The position numbers were made by a program, and so were the translations under genes. A DNA stretch of 64,000 bases from Acrocarpospora catenulata (GTDB lineage: Bacteria > Actinomycetota > Actinomycetes > Streptosporangiales > Streptosporangiaceae): positions 31,019 through 95,018 of the forward strand of contig NZ_JAHCST010000031.1 of the NCBI RefSeq assembly GCF_018476525.1, in the 5' to 3' direction. Below the pieces are notes generated by a model. It was not told where the DNA came from, ran no database searches, and was given only the letters and a program-made list of their open reading frames with translations. Shown here piece by piece: positions 53,414-62,114 of this stretch. The first letter of the stretch is position 1. Each line of letters begins with the position of its first letter.

Positions 53414-53438
53414 TAGTCGGCTATCTATTAGCCGACTA
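53414..53438. promoter_or_regulatory. Palindromic operator between SDR and MarR genes
   Basis: Perfect 10-bp arms TTAGTCGGCTA-like (53414-53423) and TAGCCGACTA (53429-53438), 5-bp spacer. It lies in the only 61 bp between the divergent starts and is the expected binding site of the MarR protein, giving joint control of both genes. Confidence 0.75.
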
Positions 53439-53458
53439 TATAACCGTACGATGAGCGT

Positions 53459-53920
53459 GTGGATGCCGACGAGGTGATGCGCGTCAACCGAGCGCTGAAC
53501 AAGATGGGCCAGCTCTACCGTGCCGCGAAGGCGCGCAAGCTGGCGGCGCTCGGCCTGCATCCCGGGCAGGACGTGCTGCTGTGGCTCCTGGCCCAGCGGC
53601 CGGACGGCATGACGGTCTCCGAGCTGGCGGCCAGGATCGGCATCGAGCCGCCCACCGCCACCCGCAGCCTCGCGCGGCTGGAAGCCGGCGGGTGGTTCCG
53701 GCGGGAACCGGTCGCCACGGATCGCCGCCAGGTACGCATCGTGGTCACGAACGCGGGCCGGCAACTCGTGCCCGGAATCGAACGCGCCTGGGCGGAACTG
53801 GCGGAAGAGGCGGTGGGCGAGGTGAGCGACGAACAGCGCGAGATCGCGATCACCGTGCTCGAACGCGCCAACGACCGGCTACGCGGCCTCGTCGGCGAGT
53901 CCGTACTGACTGACGAGTGA
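53459..53920 (+). CDS. MarR-family transcriptional regulator
   Basis: Repressor of 153 residues. Winged helix at about 50-110 (DGMTVSELAARIGIEPPTATRSLARLEAGGWFRREPVATDRRQVRIVVT, split as recognition helix and wing with the conserved DRR) flanked by dimerisation helices. It begins at a GTG; no better start is in frame. Divergent from the SDR gene, with a palindromic operator between. Likely de-repressed by a small aromatic or oxidant that the SDR would transform. Confidence 0.92.
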   Translation: MDADEVMRVNRALNKMGQLYRAAKARKLAALGLHPGQDVLLWLLAQRPDGMTVSELAARIGIEPPTATRSLARLEAGGWFRREPVATDRRQVRIVVTNAGRQLVPGIERAWAELAEEAVGEVSDEQREIAITVLERANDRLRGLVGESVLTDE

Positions 53921-53940
53921 CGTGGTGCGGCGGTGAGGCG

Positions 53941-56115
53941 TCAGTCTGGGCGGAGGTTCAGGCGGCGGAGGGTTTGGGCGTTGAGGGCGACCAGGATGGT
54001 GGAGAGGCTCATCAGGATGGCGCCGACCTCCATGGGGAGGGTGATGCCGGCCCAGGCCAGGGCGCCTGCCGCCAGCGGGACCGTGACGATGTTGTAGCCG
54101 GCGGCCCAGAGGAGGTTCTCCACCATCTTGCGGTAGACGGCGCGGGAGAGGGTGCGTACGCCGAGGACGGCACGGGGGTCGTCGGTGGCGAGGATGACGT
54201 CGGCGGACTGGGCGGCCACGTCGCTGCCGGCGCCGATGGCGATGCCGACGTCGGCACGGGCCAGGGCGGGGGCGTCGTTGACGCCGTCGCCGACCATGGC
54301 GACCTTGCGGCCCCGGGACTGGAGGTCGGCGACCTTGGCGTCCTTGTCCTGAGGGAGGACCTCGGCGAAGACCTCGTCGATGTGGAGTTCGGCGGCGACG
54401 ATCTCTGCGACCTGGCGGGCGTCGCCGGTGATCATGGCGACCTGGAGGCCGGCGGCGTGCAGGTCGGCGACGGCCTGGCGGGATTCGGGACGGATCGCGT
54501 CCTCCAGCGCGAGGGCTCCGGCCACCTCACCGTCTACGAGGACGTGGAGGATGGAGGCCCCGCGAGTCGACCAGTCCGCCGTCGCTTCGGAGATTTCGGG
54601 CGGGACGGTGGTGTTGGCGGCGCGGAGCAGGGCAGGGCCGCCGACTTCGACGGCTCTGCCGTCCACGGTGGCGCGGACACCGCGGCCGGGTAGGGCCTGG
54701 AAGGCGGACGCGGCGGGGAGCGGGCCGCGGTCGCGGGCGCTGCCGACGATGGCGCGGGCGAGTGGGTGTTCGCTGTCGGATTCGGCGGCTCCGGCGAGGG
54801 CGAGGAGCTTCTCCTCGGACCAGCCGGGGGCAGGGGCCATCGCGGTGACGGCGGGCTCGCCCTCGGTCAGGGTGCCGGTCTTGTCGAACAGGACCGTCTG
54901 CACGTCGCGCATGCGTTCCAGGGCGTGGCGGTTCTTGATCAGGATGCCCTGGCGGGCGGACAGTTCGGTGGAGATCGCGACCACGAGGGGGATGGCCAGG
55001 CCCAGGGCGTGGGGGCAGGCGATCACGAGCACGGTCACCGTACGTTCGACGGCGGAACCTCCGTCTCCCAGCAGGGTCCAGGCGATCACGGTGATCAGCG
55101 CGGCGGCCGTGGCGTAGTAGAACAGCAGGGCCGCCGCTCTGTCGGCCAGGTCCTGGGCCCGCGATCTGGACTCCTGCGCATCGGCGACCATGCGCTGGAT
55201 GCCCGCCAGTGCCGTTTCCTCGCCCACGGCGGTTACCTCAAGCCGTACGGAATTGTCGGTGGCCACCGTGCCGGCCACGACCCTCTCTCCGGGGTCGCGG
55301 GTCACCGGCCGGGACTCGCCGGTGATCATGGATTCGTCGAAGTCGGCCGAGCCCGAGACGATCGTGCCGTCCGCGGGCACCCGGCCGCCTGCCCTGACCA
55401 GGACGGTGTCGCCCACGCGGAGCGCGCCCACCGGGACCTTCTCCGGCTCGTCGTCCACAATACGTTCGGCCTCGTCCGGGAGAAGCGCGGCGAGCGCCTG
55501 CAACGCTCCGGCGCTCGCGCCGAGGGCGCGCATCTCCAGCCAGTGGCCGAGCAACATGATGTCGACCAGGAGGACGAGTTCCCACCAGAAGTCCAGTCCG
55601 TGGGAGGCGATCCCGAACGTGGCGGCCAGCGAGGCCAGGAACGCCACCGTGATGGCCAGCGAGATCAGCAGCATCATGCCGGGCTGCCGCTGCCGGAGCT
55701 CATGGCGTGCGCCGCTCAGGAAGGGGCCGCCGCCGTAGAAGAACACCACGGTCCCGAGAACCGGGGGAATCCAAGCCACCAGCGGCAGATGCGGCACCCG
55801 ATAGCCCAACAGGTCAGCGAACATCGGGCTCAACCCGACCACAGGCACCGACAACAGAAGGCTCAGCCAGAACTTCCGCCGGAAAACCTCACCATGCGCA
55901 CCATGCCCGGCGTGCCTGTCATGGGAACCACTCGCGCCATGCCCAGCGTGCCTGTCATGGGAACTACTTGCGCCATGCCCAGCGTGCTTGTCATGGGCAT
56001 CGTGCTCGGCAACGTCAGCATGTATGACGGCATGCCCTTCACGGGAACTGCGGCCGCCTTGATCGTTGTCGACACCATGCATCGCATGCTCTCCAGCGTG
56101 CCCGTCGTGATCCAT
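53941..56115 (-). CDS. copB: Copper-translocating P1B-type ATPase (CopB-like, CPH)
   Basis: Heavy-metal pump of 724 residues. The N-terminus (about 1-75) is very His-rich with three 12-residue repeats (HAGHGASxSHDR) and no CxxC domain. Eight membrane spans are expected. Motifs: TGES (MITGESRPVT), CPHALG in the sixth span (Cys near 366), phosphorylation site DKTGTLTEG (near 411), HP (SEHPLARA) and GDGVNDAPALA. CPH and a His-rich tail define P1B-3, which exports Cu(II)/Cu(I) or Ag. The ATG at 56115 follows GAGGGAGG; longer starts have no support. A CsoR-like operator lies upstream. No copZ or csoR gene is in the window. The gene symbol is by motif only. Confidence 0.92.
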   Translation of the reverse strand: MDHDGHAGEHAMHGVDNDQGGRSSREGHAVIHADVAEHDAHDKHAGHGASSSHDRHAGHGASGSHDRHAGHGAHGEVFRRKFWLSLLLSVPVVGLSPMFADLLGYRVPHLPLVAWIPPVLGTVVFFYGGGPFLSGARHELRQRQPGMMLLISLAITVAFLASLAATFGIASHGLDFWWELVLLVDIMLLGHWLEMRALGASAGALQALAALLPDEAERIVDDEPEKVPVGALRVGDTVLVRAGGRVPADGTIVSGSADFDESMITGESRPVTRDPGERVVAGTVATDNSVRLEVTAVGEETALAGIQRMVADAQESRSRAQDLADRAAALLFYYATAAALITVIAWTLLGDGGSAVERTVTVLVIACPHALGLAIPLVVAISTELSARQGILIKNRHALERMRDVQTVLFDKTGTLTEGEPAVTAMAPAPGWSEEKLLALAGAAESDSEHPLARAIVGSARDRGPLPAASAFQALPGRGVRATVDGRAVEVGGPALLRAANTTVPPEISEATADWSTRGASILHVLVDGEVAGALALEDAIRPESRQAVADLHAAGLQVAMITGDARQVAEIVAAELHIDEVFAEVLPQDKDAKVADLQSRGRKVAMVGDGVNDAPALARADVGIAIGAGSDVAAQSADVILATDDPRAVLGVRTLSRAVYRKMVENLLWAAGYNIVTVPLAAGALAWAGITLPMEVGAILMSLSTILVALNAQTLRRLNLRPD
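55898..56005 (-). repeat. Three 36-bp tandem repeats in the His-rich tail
   Basis: Copies at 55898-55933, 55934-55969 and 55970-56005 encode the 12-residue His-rich unit of the copper ATPase tail. The third copy has diverged. The copies probably arose by tandem duplication and would add metal-binding capacity. Confidence 0.9.
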
Positions 56116-56160
56116 AGAGCCTCCCTCGGAAAGATCCCCCCGATGACCTGCGAACACCCG

Positions 56161-56182
56161 CATAAACCCCAGGGGGGTATAC
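56161..56182. promoter_or_regulatory. CsoR-like copper operator
   Basis: On the minus strand the site reads GTATACCCCCCTGGGGTTTA, matching the TACCCC...GGGGT pattern of actinomycete CsoR copper operators. It sits between the divergent copB and CoA-binding genes, 46 bp from each start or so, so both may respond to copper. Prediction by pattern only. Confidence 0.5.
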
Positions 56183-56228
56183 GTTTGTTCCCGGCAAACG
56201 CAGGCCAAAGAACAGGAAGATTCATGAC

Positions 56229-56663
56229 ATGACGGGCGTTACTGCCCACATGGACGACCGTTTCGCCGACATCGCCGTCATCAAGCGGCTCTTGCACGAG
56301 ACCCGCACCTGGGCCTTCGTCGGCCTGGCTAACAACCCGGACCGCACGGCATACGTCCAGGCCCAGATGCTCCAGGCCAGGGGCAAGACGATCATCCCAG
56401 TACACCCGGCAGCGGAAACCGTCCTCGGCGAACAGGGCTACGCGACCCTCGCCGAAATCCCGTTCCCGGTGGACGTCGTAGCCATCTACCGGCACGCCAA
56501 GTTCGCAGGCGAAGCCGTCGACCAGGCCATAGCCACCAACGCCGGAGCCGTCTGGCTCCCCCTGAACGTCATAGACGAACCAGCCGCCCGCCGCGCGGAA
56601 GCAGCCGGACTGGACGTCGTCATGAACCGCTGCCCAGCGGTCGAGTGGGCGTTACGCCGCTAG
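56229..56663 (+). CDS. CoA-binding-domain protein (YccU-like)
   Basis: Small Rossmann-like protein of 144 residues in the CoA_binding_2 (YccU) family. Visible: TWAFVGLANNPDRTAYVQAQMLQARG, IIPVHPAAETVLGEQGYATLAEIPFPVDVVAIYR and NRCPAVEW near the end. The biochemical function of these proteins is unknown; they bind CoA or a nucleotide. Divergent from the copper ATPase gene. The first ATG at 56229 is used; an ATG eight codons on (MDDRF) is another choice. Confidence 0.9.
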   Translation: MTGVTAHMDDRFADIAVIKRLLHETRTWAFVGLANNPDRTAYVQAQMLQARGKTIIPVHPAAETVLGEQGYATLAEIPFPVDVVAIYRHAKFAGEAVDQAIATNAGAVWLPLNVIDEPAARRAEAAGLDVVMNRCPAVEWALRR

Positions 56664-56837
56664 TCGAGCACCGGACGATCCTGGACGAGGAGCGTGATCT
56701 GATCGCCGGGAACCACGGTGTGACCAGCAGGTATGCCCGGGTAAGGTGCTTTGTGAGCGGTTCATGGCGTCCATACGCACGTCGCCCGGAAAGATCGCGA
56801 CATTCCCCCAGCCCCGCCCCAAACGGAGCAGGAAGGA

Positions 56838-58244
56838 ATGACCACGAATCACCGCAACTCAATCACTGCCCGCATCACGCTCTTCACCGGCGCCGTAGCC
56901 GCGATTCTGTCCGTGTTGCTGGCCACTGTTCTGTTGATCGCCATCTACCGCTTCGCCTCCAGTTCACTCCTTGAGGACATTCGCGATACCGGCGGCCGCG
57001 TGGCGACAAAGGTCGAGCAGCATCAGCAGGACATCCTGCGCTCAGGCAACCTGGCTCACACCGCTCGCGTTCCCGACATCCAGATCCTCGACCAGGATCG
57101 GCACGTGGTGGAGTCCACCGAGCCGATGCGTGGCAAGCCGCCCATGGCGTCCTTCCCTCCCGGTGCCCAGGCCAGCGAGGAAGCGGTCGTGTGCGGGGGC
57201 ACCTTCGGCGCCGGCCGGTGCGACATAGTGGTGGCGCAGTCGGCGAAACGGCCGGAGGGCCTCTGGACCATCTACACCGCCGCGCCCGCCATTCCCCCAT
57301 GGACCGACACCGAACTGGCCGCCCTGATCGCCGGATGCGCAATCGCGCTGGCCGCGAGCGTCACCTACCTCGGCCACCGGATCGTCACCGCCTCCCTTCG
57401 CCCGGTGCGCGCGATCCGCACGGAACTGAATGAGATCAACGCATCCAGCCCCGGCCGCCGCGTGCCCGCCCCACTGGCGCGCGATGAGATTCACGCACTG
57501 GCCGAAAGCATCAACCTCACGCTGACCCGCCTGGAGGGGGCGATGGAGCAGCAGCGCCACTTCGCCTCCGATGCCTCCCATGACCTGAAGAGTCCCATCA
57601 CCGCCATGCGGGCGGAGGTGGAGGACGCCCTGATGGCGCCAGGGGAGACCAGCGTGCCCGCTCTGGGGAATACGATCCTGGCCAGCTTGGACCGGCTGGA
57701 GTCGATCGTGTACGACCTGCTCACCCTCGCCCGGCTGGATGCCGGGCCGCCGCCCTCCGGCGAGATGGTCGACCTGGCCGAACTGGTGCGGCAGGAGTGC
57801 GACAGGCGCCACCAGGGAGCCAAGGCAATCGTCTGCCACCTGCGACCCGGCGTGGTGGTACGGGGTGAGCGGCTGCGCCTGGCGCGACTGCTGACCAACC
57901 TGGTGGACAACGCCGAGCGGTACGCGCGGACCACGATCACGATCACCGTTGAGGAAACCGGTCAGGAGCATGCGGACGAGCGCTTCCCGCACGGGCTCGC
58001 GGTGCTGGAGGTGGCCGACGACGGGCCGGGGATCGATCCGGACAAGCGGGAACTGGCGTTTCAGCGGTTCGCCCGCCTGAACCCCAGCCATTCCCGTGGC
58101 ACCGGGCTGGGCTTGGCCATCGCCCGGCAGATCGCCGAGGGCTACGGAGGCAGCCTGCGCGTCGAGGACAGCGACCGGGGCGCACGCTTCGTGTTGCGTC
58201 TACCCCGCTACCCGGAAGAATCGCCTTCCCCAGAGAGTGCGTGA
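56838..58244 (+). CDS. Orphan two-component sensor histidine kinase
   Basis: Membrane sensor kinase of 468 residues. One span at about 13-35, an outer domain (about 36-155) with two Cys (VVCGGTFGAGRCD), second span about 160-185, HAMP, then the phosphoacceptor His248 (SDASHDLKSPITAMR), and the ATPase domain with NLVDNAERYAR, DDGPGIDP and GTGLGLAIARQIAEGYGG. EnvZ-like type. AGGAAGGA precedes the ATG. There is no response regulator on either side; its partner must be elsewhere. The two Cys could form a redox-active or metal-binding site. Confidence 0.92.
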   Translation: MTTNHRNSITARITLFTGAVAAILSVLLATVLLIAIYRFASSSLLEDIRDTGGRVATKVEQHQQDILRSGNLAHTARVPDIQILDQDRHVVESTEPMRGKPPMASFPPGAQASEEAVVCGGTFGAGRCDIVVAQSAKRPEGLWTIYTAAPAIPPWTDTELAALIAGCAIALAASVTYLGHRIVTASLRPVRAIRTELNEINASSPGRRVPAPLARDEIHALAESINLTLTRLEGAMEQQRHFASDASHDLKSPITAMRAEVEDALMAPGETSVPALGNTILASLDRLESIVYDLLTLARLDAGPPPSGEMVDLAELVRQECDRRHQGAKAIVCHLRPGVVVRGERLRLARLLTNLVDNAERYARTTITITVEETGQEHADERFPHGLAVLEVADDGPGIDPDKRELAFQRFARLNPSHSRGTGLGLAIARQIAEGYGGSLRVEDSDRGARFVLRLPRYPEESPSPESA

Positions 58245-58250
58245 CGGAAC

Positions 58251-59630
58251 TCAGCACCTCAGGCGGGGGGCCAGGCCCGCGTAGTCCGGTTCGCGGTTGA
58301 GGTAGGTGGTCGTTGCGAAGTCGAGGAAGCGGTCGATGTCGGTGAGGTTGGACGCCAGGCCCAGGGAGACCCGGATGGCGCCGCCGCTGGGGAGGCCGAG
58401 GGCGTGGAGGTAGTCGTCGAGGGTGAGGTCGGCATGGAAGTACGGGCCGGCCAGGAGGTCCTCGTCGATGGAGAAGGCGCGTTCGCCGGCGCCGGGGTTG
58501 CAGAAGCAGCCGGTGCGCAGGGAGATCCCGGCGGCGGAGGCGGCGCGGGCGACCTCGCGTTCGTCGACCACGTCACCGGAGGGGGTGCGAAAGTTGAAGG
58601 CCACGGTCGCCCCCCGGTCCCGCATGGTGGCCGGTCCGTACAACTGCACGAACGGGACGCCGTTGCGGTGGCGCAGGGCCTGAAGGCGGGTCAGCAGGGC
58701 GCCGGTGAGGGCGGTGACATGGGAGTGGATGGCCTCGATGCCGATGGCGGCGATCCAGGACAGCCCGACCTCGACGTCGGGGATGGAGTGGAAGTTGAGG
58801 GTGCCGTCCTCGAAGGCGGTCTCGTCCTCGTTGAGAACGTGCCAGTTGCCGAGAGCGCTGACGGCCTTGATGGTGCCACCCGCGAACCACGGGCGTACCA
58901 GCCGGGCAAGCGCCTCCCGCCGGGCGATCAGACAGCCGACCCCCGTGGGGTAGCCGAAGACCTTGTACCAGCTCACGGGTACGAAGTCGGGCTGGACCAC
59001 GCTGAGGTCGAGGCGGTTGGTGGGCACGAAGGCGGCGGCGTCCAACAGCACGTCGTACCCCCGGTCCCGGGCTTCGGCGACCCAGCGGAGCGGATGCCGT
59101 ACGCCGGTGAAATTGCTCTGCGCGGGAAAGGCGAGTAAGCCCGGCGTACGGGAATCAAGGGCGGCGAGAAGTTCGCCGTCGTCGACGCGGAGTTCGGGAC
59201 CGACCAGGCCCACGGTGGTCACGGCGGCGCCCCGGGTGCGGGCGTATTCCCGGATGCCGTTGACCGAATTGTGGTTGTCGCTGGTGAGCACGAGCCGAGT
59301 CCCGGGCCCGAAGGGATACGCTTCGCCGACCAACCGGCAGGCCCCGGTCGCGTTGGCCGTGAAGATCACCGCATACTCGTCGGAAGGCGCGTTGAAGAAG
59401 GAGAGAATCGCGGCGCGGGCCCGTTCGACCAGCGCGGTCGCCGCGAGGGAGGTCGGATTCTCGGAGTGCGGATTGCCGAAGCAGCCTCCCGCCACCCGCT
59501 CGGCGTGCGCCCGCAGCTGGTGGCGCGAAGGCAGCCCCGACCCCGTGTAGTCGAGGTAAACGTGCCCCCGCTCGTCCAGATACGAGTATTCACCAGCCCG
59601 AAGGCCCACCAATTCCAGCTTTACGGACAT
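58251..59630 (-). CDS. Class V aminotransferase / cysteine-desulfurase-like PLP enzyme
   Basis: PLP enzyme of 459 residues of the NifS/aminotransferase V fold, closest in look to the N-terminal domain of molybdenum-cofactor sulfurases. Visible: YLDYTGSGLPSRHQLRAH, FTANATGACRLV, DNHNSVNG, DVLLDAAAFVPTN, the Lys of SWYKVFGYPTG for the Schiff base, and a Cys-rich loop RTGCFCNPGAGE near residue 390 that could hold the sulfur-carrying Cys. The ATG at 59630 has GGGGGAG upstream. No Moco genes are close. It could instead be an amino-acid lyase or an isopenicillin-epimerase-like enzyme. Confidence 0.8.
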   Translation of the reverse strand: MSVKLELVGLRAGEYSYLDERGHVYLDYTGSGLPSRHQLRAHAERVAGGCFGNPHSENPTSLAATALVERARAAILSFFNAPSDEYAVIFTANATGACRLVGEAYPFGPGTRLVLTSDNHNSVNGIREYARTRGAAVTTVGLVGPELRVDDGELLAALDSRTPGLLAFPAQSNFTGVRHPLRWVAEARDRGYDVLLDAAAFVPTNRLDLSVVQPDFVPVSWYKVFGYPTGVGCLIARREALARLVRPWFAGGTIKAVSALGNWHVLNEDETAFEDGTLNFHSIPDVEVGLSWIAAIGIEAIHSHVTALTGALLTRLQALRHRNGVPFVQLYGPATMRDRGATVAFNFRTPSGDVVDEREVARAASAAGISLRTGCFCNPGAGERAFSIDEDLLAGPYFHADLTLDDYLHALGLPSGGAIRVSLGLASNLTDIDRFLDFATTTYLNREPDYAGLAPRLRC

Positions 59631-59681
59631 ACGCTCCCCCAAGCGTCCACTAAATCCGTCTATATCCACTTTTATCAGCTT

Positions 59682-59696
59682 GAATTGGTGCAATTC
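59682..59696. promoter_or_regulatory. Short perfect palindrome upstream of the class V aminotransferase
   Basis: GAATTG-GTG-CAATTC, perfect 6-bp arms, 52 bp before the ATG. It lies between the LacI stop and this gene. Possible operator; short enough to arise by chance. Confidence 0.3.
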
Positions 59697-59715
59697 GCTT
59701 ACTGCAAGGTGAGAC

Positions 59716-60711
59716 CTAACTGGACTCCCTGACAACGAGTTCGGTCGGCATGATCACCGCGTCGGTGGAGCCGCCGTCGAAGAGCCCGAGCAACTGGCGG
59801 ACCACCGCCAGAGCCTGGTCGGCCATCGGACTGCGGACGGTGGTGAGCGGCGGATCGGTGTACAGCGCGGCCTCGATGTCGTCGTACCCGACCACCGCCA
59901 CATCCTCCGGCACCCGCCGCCCGGCCCGGCGCAGCGCGTGCAACGCCCCGATGGCCATCAGATCGTTGGCCGCGAACACCGCGTCGAGCCCCGGATCGTC
60001 CTCCAGCAGTTGAACCATGGCCTGATCCCCGGAAACCCGGGTGAAGTCCCCGACCGCGATGATGGACCGCCGCCCGGTGTCCCGCAGCGTGTCCCGGTAC
60101 CCCGTGAGCCGGTCCTGCGCCGCGATCATGTCCAGCGGCCCGGAGATGGTGGCGATCCGCCGCCGCCCCCGCTCCAGCAGATGCCGCACCGCCCGCACCG
60201 CCCCGTCGTGGTTGTCGTTGTCCACGTACGGCATGCTCGGCGCCGACACCGGCCGCCCGAACGACGCGATCGGCAGCCCCATCCGGATCAGCGCGGCCGG
60301 CAACGGGTCGGCGCCGTAGAAGGACACCAGCATGACCCCGTCCACGTGCCCGGCCGCGATGTACTCCTGCACCCGGAGCCTGCTCTCGTCCGACCCGGCC
60401 AGCATCAGCACCACCTGCTTGCCGGCCGCCTCCAGGGCCCGGCTGGCGGACCGGACCACGGCGGAGAACATCGGATCGTCGGAGAACAGGCCCTGCGGCG
60501 GATCGGAGACGATCAGGGCGATCGAGTTGGTCCGCTGGGTGACCAGACTGCGGGCCACCGAGTTGGGCACGTAGCCCAGCTCGTTGACCGCGCGGAGCAC
60601 CATCTCGCGGAAGTCGGGGGTGACCGTGGTGTCACCGTTCACGACCCGGGAGACGGTCGACTTGGACACACCGGCCCGAGCGGCCACCGCCTCCAAGGTA
60701 GGACGTTTCAT
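59716..60711 (-). CDS. LacI-family repressor of the beta-glucoside operon
   Basis: Repressor of 331 residues. LacI DNA-binding domain (about 1-55: TLEAVAARAGVSKSTVSRVVNG, LGYVPNSVARSLVT) and a periplasmic-binding-protein-like sugar domain (about 60-331). Its ATG shares one base with the GH1 stop (TAATG), so it is translated with the uptake and hydrolysis genes, as with CebR-like regulators of cellobiose operons. It is the obvious candidate to bind CG-centred palindromes such as those before the GH3 gene, but that is inference. The first 12 residues of an upstream start are ignored for lack of a ribosome site. Confidence 0.93.
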   Translation of the reverse strand: MKRPTLEAVAARAGVSKSTVSRVVNGDTTVTPDFREMVLRAVNELGYVPNSVARSLVTQRTNSIALIVSDPPQGLFSDDPMFSAVVRSASRALEAAGKQVVLMLAGSDESRLRVQEYIAAGHVDGVMLVSFYGADPLPAALIRMGLPIASFGRPVSAPSMPYVDNDNHDGAVRAVRHLLERGRRRIATISGPLDMIAAQDRLTGYRDTLRDTGRRSIIAVGDFTRVSGDQAMVQLLEDDPGLDAVFAANDLMAIGALHALRRAGRRVPEDVAVVGYDDIEAALYTDPPLTTVRSPMADQALAVVRQLLGLFDGGSTDAVIMPTELVVRESS

Positions 60712-62114
60712 TAAATTCCGTTTCGCTGGATGACCCCGCGATACCACAGCGCGCTGTCCTTGAGCAGGCGCCGCTGCGTGCCGTAGTCAACGCGGACGAT
60801 GCCGAACCGGAGGTGGTACCCCTCGGCCCACTCGAAATTGTCCAGCAAGGACCAGACAAGGTAGCCACGCAGATCCGCACCGGCGGAAATCGCCTCATGC
60901 GCGGCACGCAGGTGCCCGTCCAGGTACGCCACCCGGTCGGCGTCCGGAACCCGGTCGCCCACCACCGCGTCCTCGAAGGCGGCGCCGTTCTCGGTGACGA
61001 TCAGGCCCACCTCCGGGTAGTCCCGGCTGAGCCGTACCAGCAGGGTGGACAGGCCGGAGGGGATGATCGGCCAGCCCATCGCGGTGGAGGGCACGTCCAG
61101 GCTGGCGAAGCGGATGCCCTCCGAGCCCGGGTAGGCCGGGTGGGCGGACTCGCCGGGGGCGGCCTCGACGATGCACGGGTTGTAGTAGTTGATCCCGAGC
61201 AGGTCGACGGGCTGCTTGATGATCTCCAGGTCGCCGTCCCGGATGTGCCCGAGGCCGCCGTGCCGTTCGACGATCTCCAGCACCTCGGCGGGGTAGCCGC
61301 CGCGCAGGGCCGGGTCGATGAACTGCCGGTTGAGCAGCGCGTCGATCCGGTGCACCGCCTCGGCGTCCTCGGGACGGAGCTCCAGCGCGGGGTCCAGGGC
61401 CTGGGCCGGGGTGACCACCGGCGCCAGGTTGAGGGTGAGCGCCAGCTCCCCGGTCAGGACCTGCGCGGCCAGGCCGTGCGCCAGCAGCAGGTGGTGGGCG
61501 GCCAGGAAGGCGTCCCTGGGCGAGGTCCGCCCCGGCGCGTGCACGCCGCTGCAGTAGCCGAGGAACGCCGACACCCACGGCTCGTTCAGGGTGGTCCAGG
61601 TGGTCACCCGGTCCCCCAGCCGTCCGTGTACGGCCTGCGCGTAGTCGGCGAACCGGTAGGCGGTGTCCCGGTTGGCCCACCCGCCCCGATCCTCCAGCGT
61701 CTGCGGCAGATCCCAGTGGTACAGCGTCACGTACGGCGTGATCCCGGCCCCGAGCAGCTCGTCCACCAGCGCGTCGTAGAAGTCGAGACCGCGCGGGTTG
61801 ACCGGCCCCGAGCCGTCCGGCACGACGCGCGGCCAGGCCGTGGAGAACCGGTAGACGGCCAGCCCGAGCCCGGCCATCAGCCCGACGTCCTCCCGGAACC
61901 GGTGGTAGTGGTCGCAGGCCACGTCCCCGGTGTGCCCGGAGGCCACCCGGCCGGGTGTGCGGGCGAAGGTGTCCCAGATCGACGGGCCCCGGCCGTCCTC
62001 CCGGGCGGCGCCCTCGATCTGGTAGGACGCGGTCGCGGCGCCCCAGATGAAGCCGTCGGGGAAGGTGACGGAACCGGTCCGAGCGAGCCCCCGAGTCTCG
62101 ATGGTCGACGTCAT
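60711..62114 (-). CDS. GH1 beta-glucosidase (cytosolic)
   Basis: Intracellular beta-glucosidase of 467 residues, GH1. Acid/base Glu in TTLNEPWV (about 178) and nucleophile Glu in IVTENGAAF (about 375). N-terminus FPDGFIWGAATASYQIEGA is the family hallmark; no signal peptide. The ATG overlaps the stop of the permease upstream (ATGA). With the ABC importer it would split imported cellobiose or other beta-glucosides (the BglC role in Streptomyces ceb operons). Confidence 0.95.
   Translation of the reverse strand: MTSTIETRGLARTGSVTFPDGFIWGAATASYQIEGAAREDGRGPSIWDTFARTPGRVASGHTGDVACDHYHRFREDVGLMAGLGLAVYRFSTAWPRVVPDGSGPVNPRGLDFYDALVDELLGAGITPYVTLYHWDLPQTLEDRGGWANRDTAYRFADYAQAVHGRLGDRVTTWTTLNEPWVSAFLGYCSGVHAPGRTSPRDAFLAAHHLLLAHGLAAQVLTGELALTLNLAPVVTPAQALDPALELRPEDAEAVHRIDALLNRQFIDPALRGGYPAEVLEIVERHGGLGHIRDGDLEIIKQPVDLLGINYYNPCIVEAAPGESAHPAYPGSEGIRFASLDVPSTAMGWPIIPSGLSTLLVRLSRDYPEVGLIVTENGAAFEDAVVGDRVPDADRVAYLDGHLRAAHEAISAGADLRGYLVWSLLDNFEWAEGYHLRFGIVRVDYGTQRRLLKDSALWYRGVIQRNGI

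Noticed and set aside
56645..56837. Possible remnant of a response regulator before the sensor kinase
   Set aside because: Translations of this stretch show no receiver or winged-helix motif.
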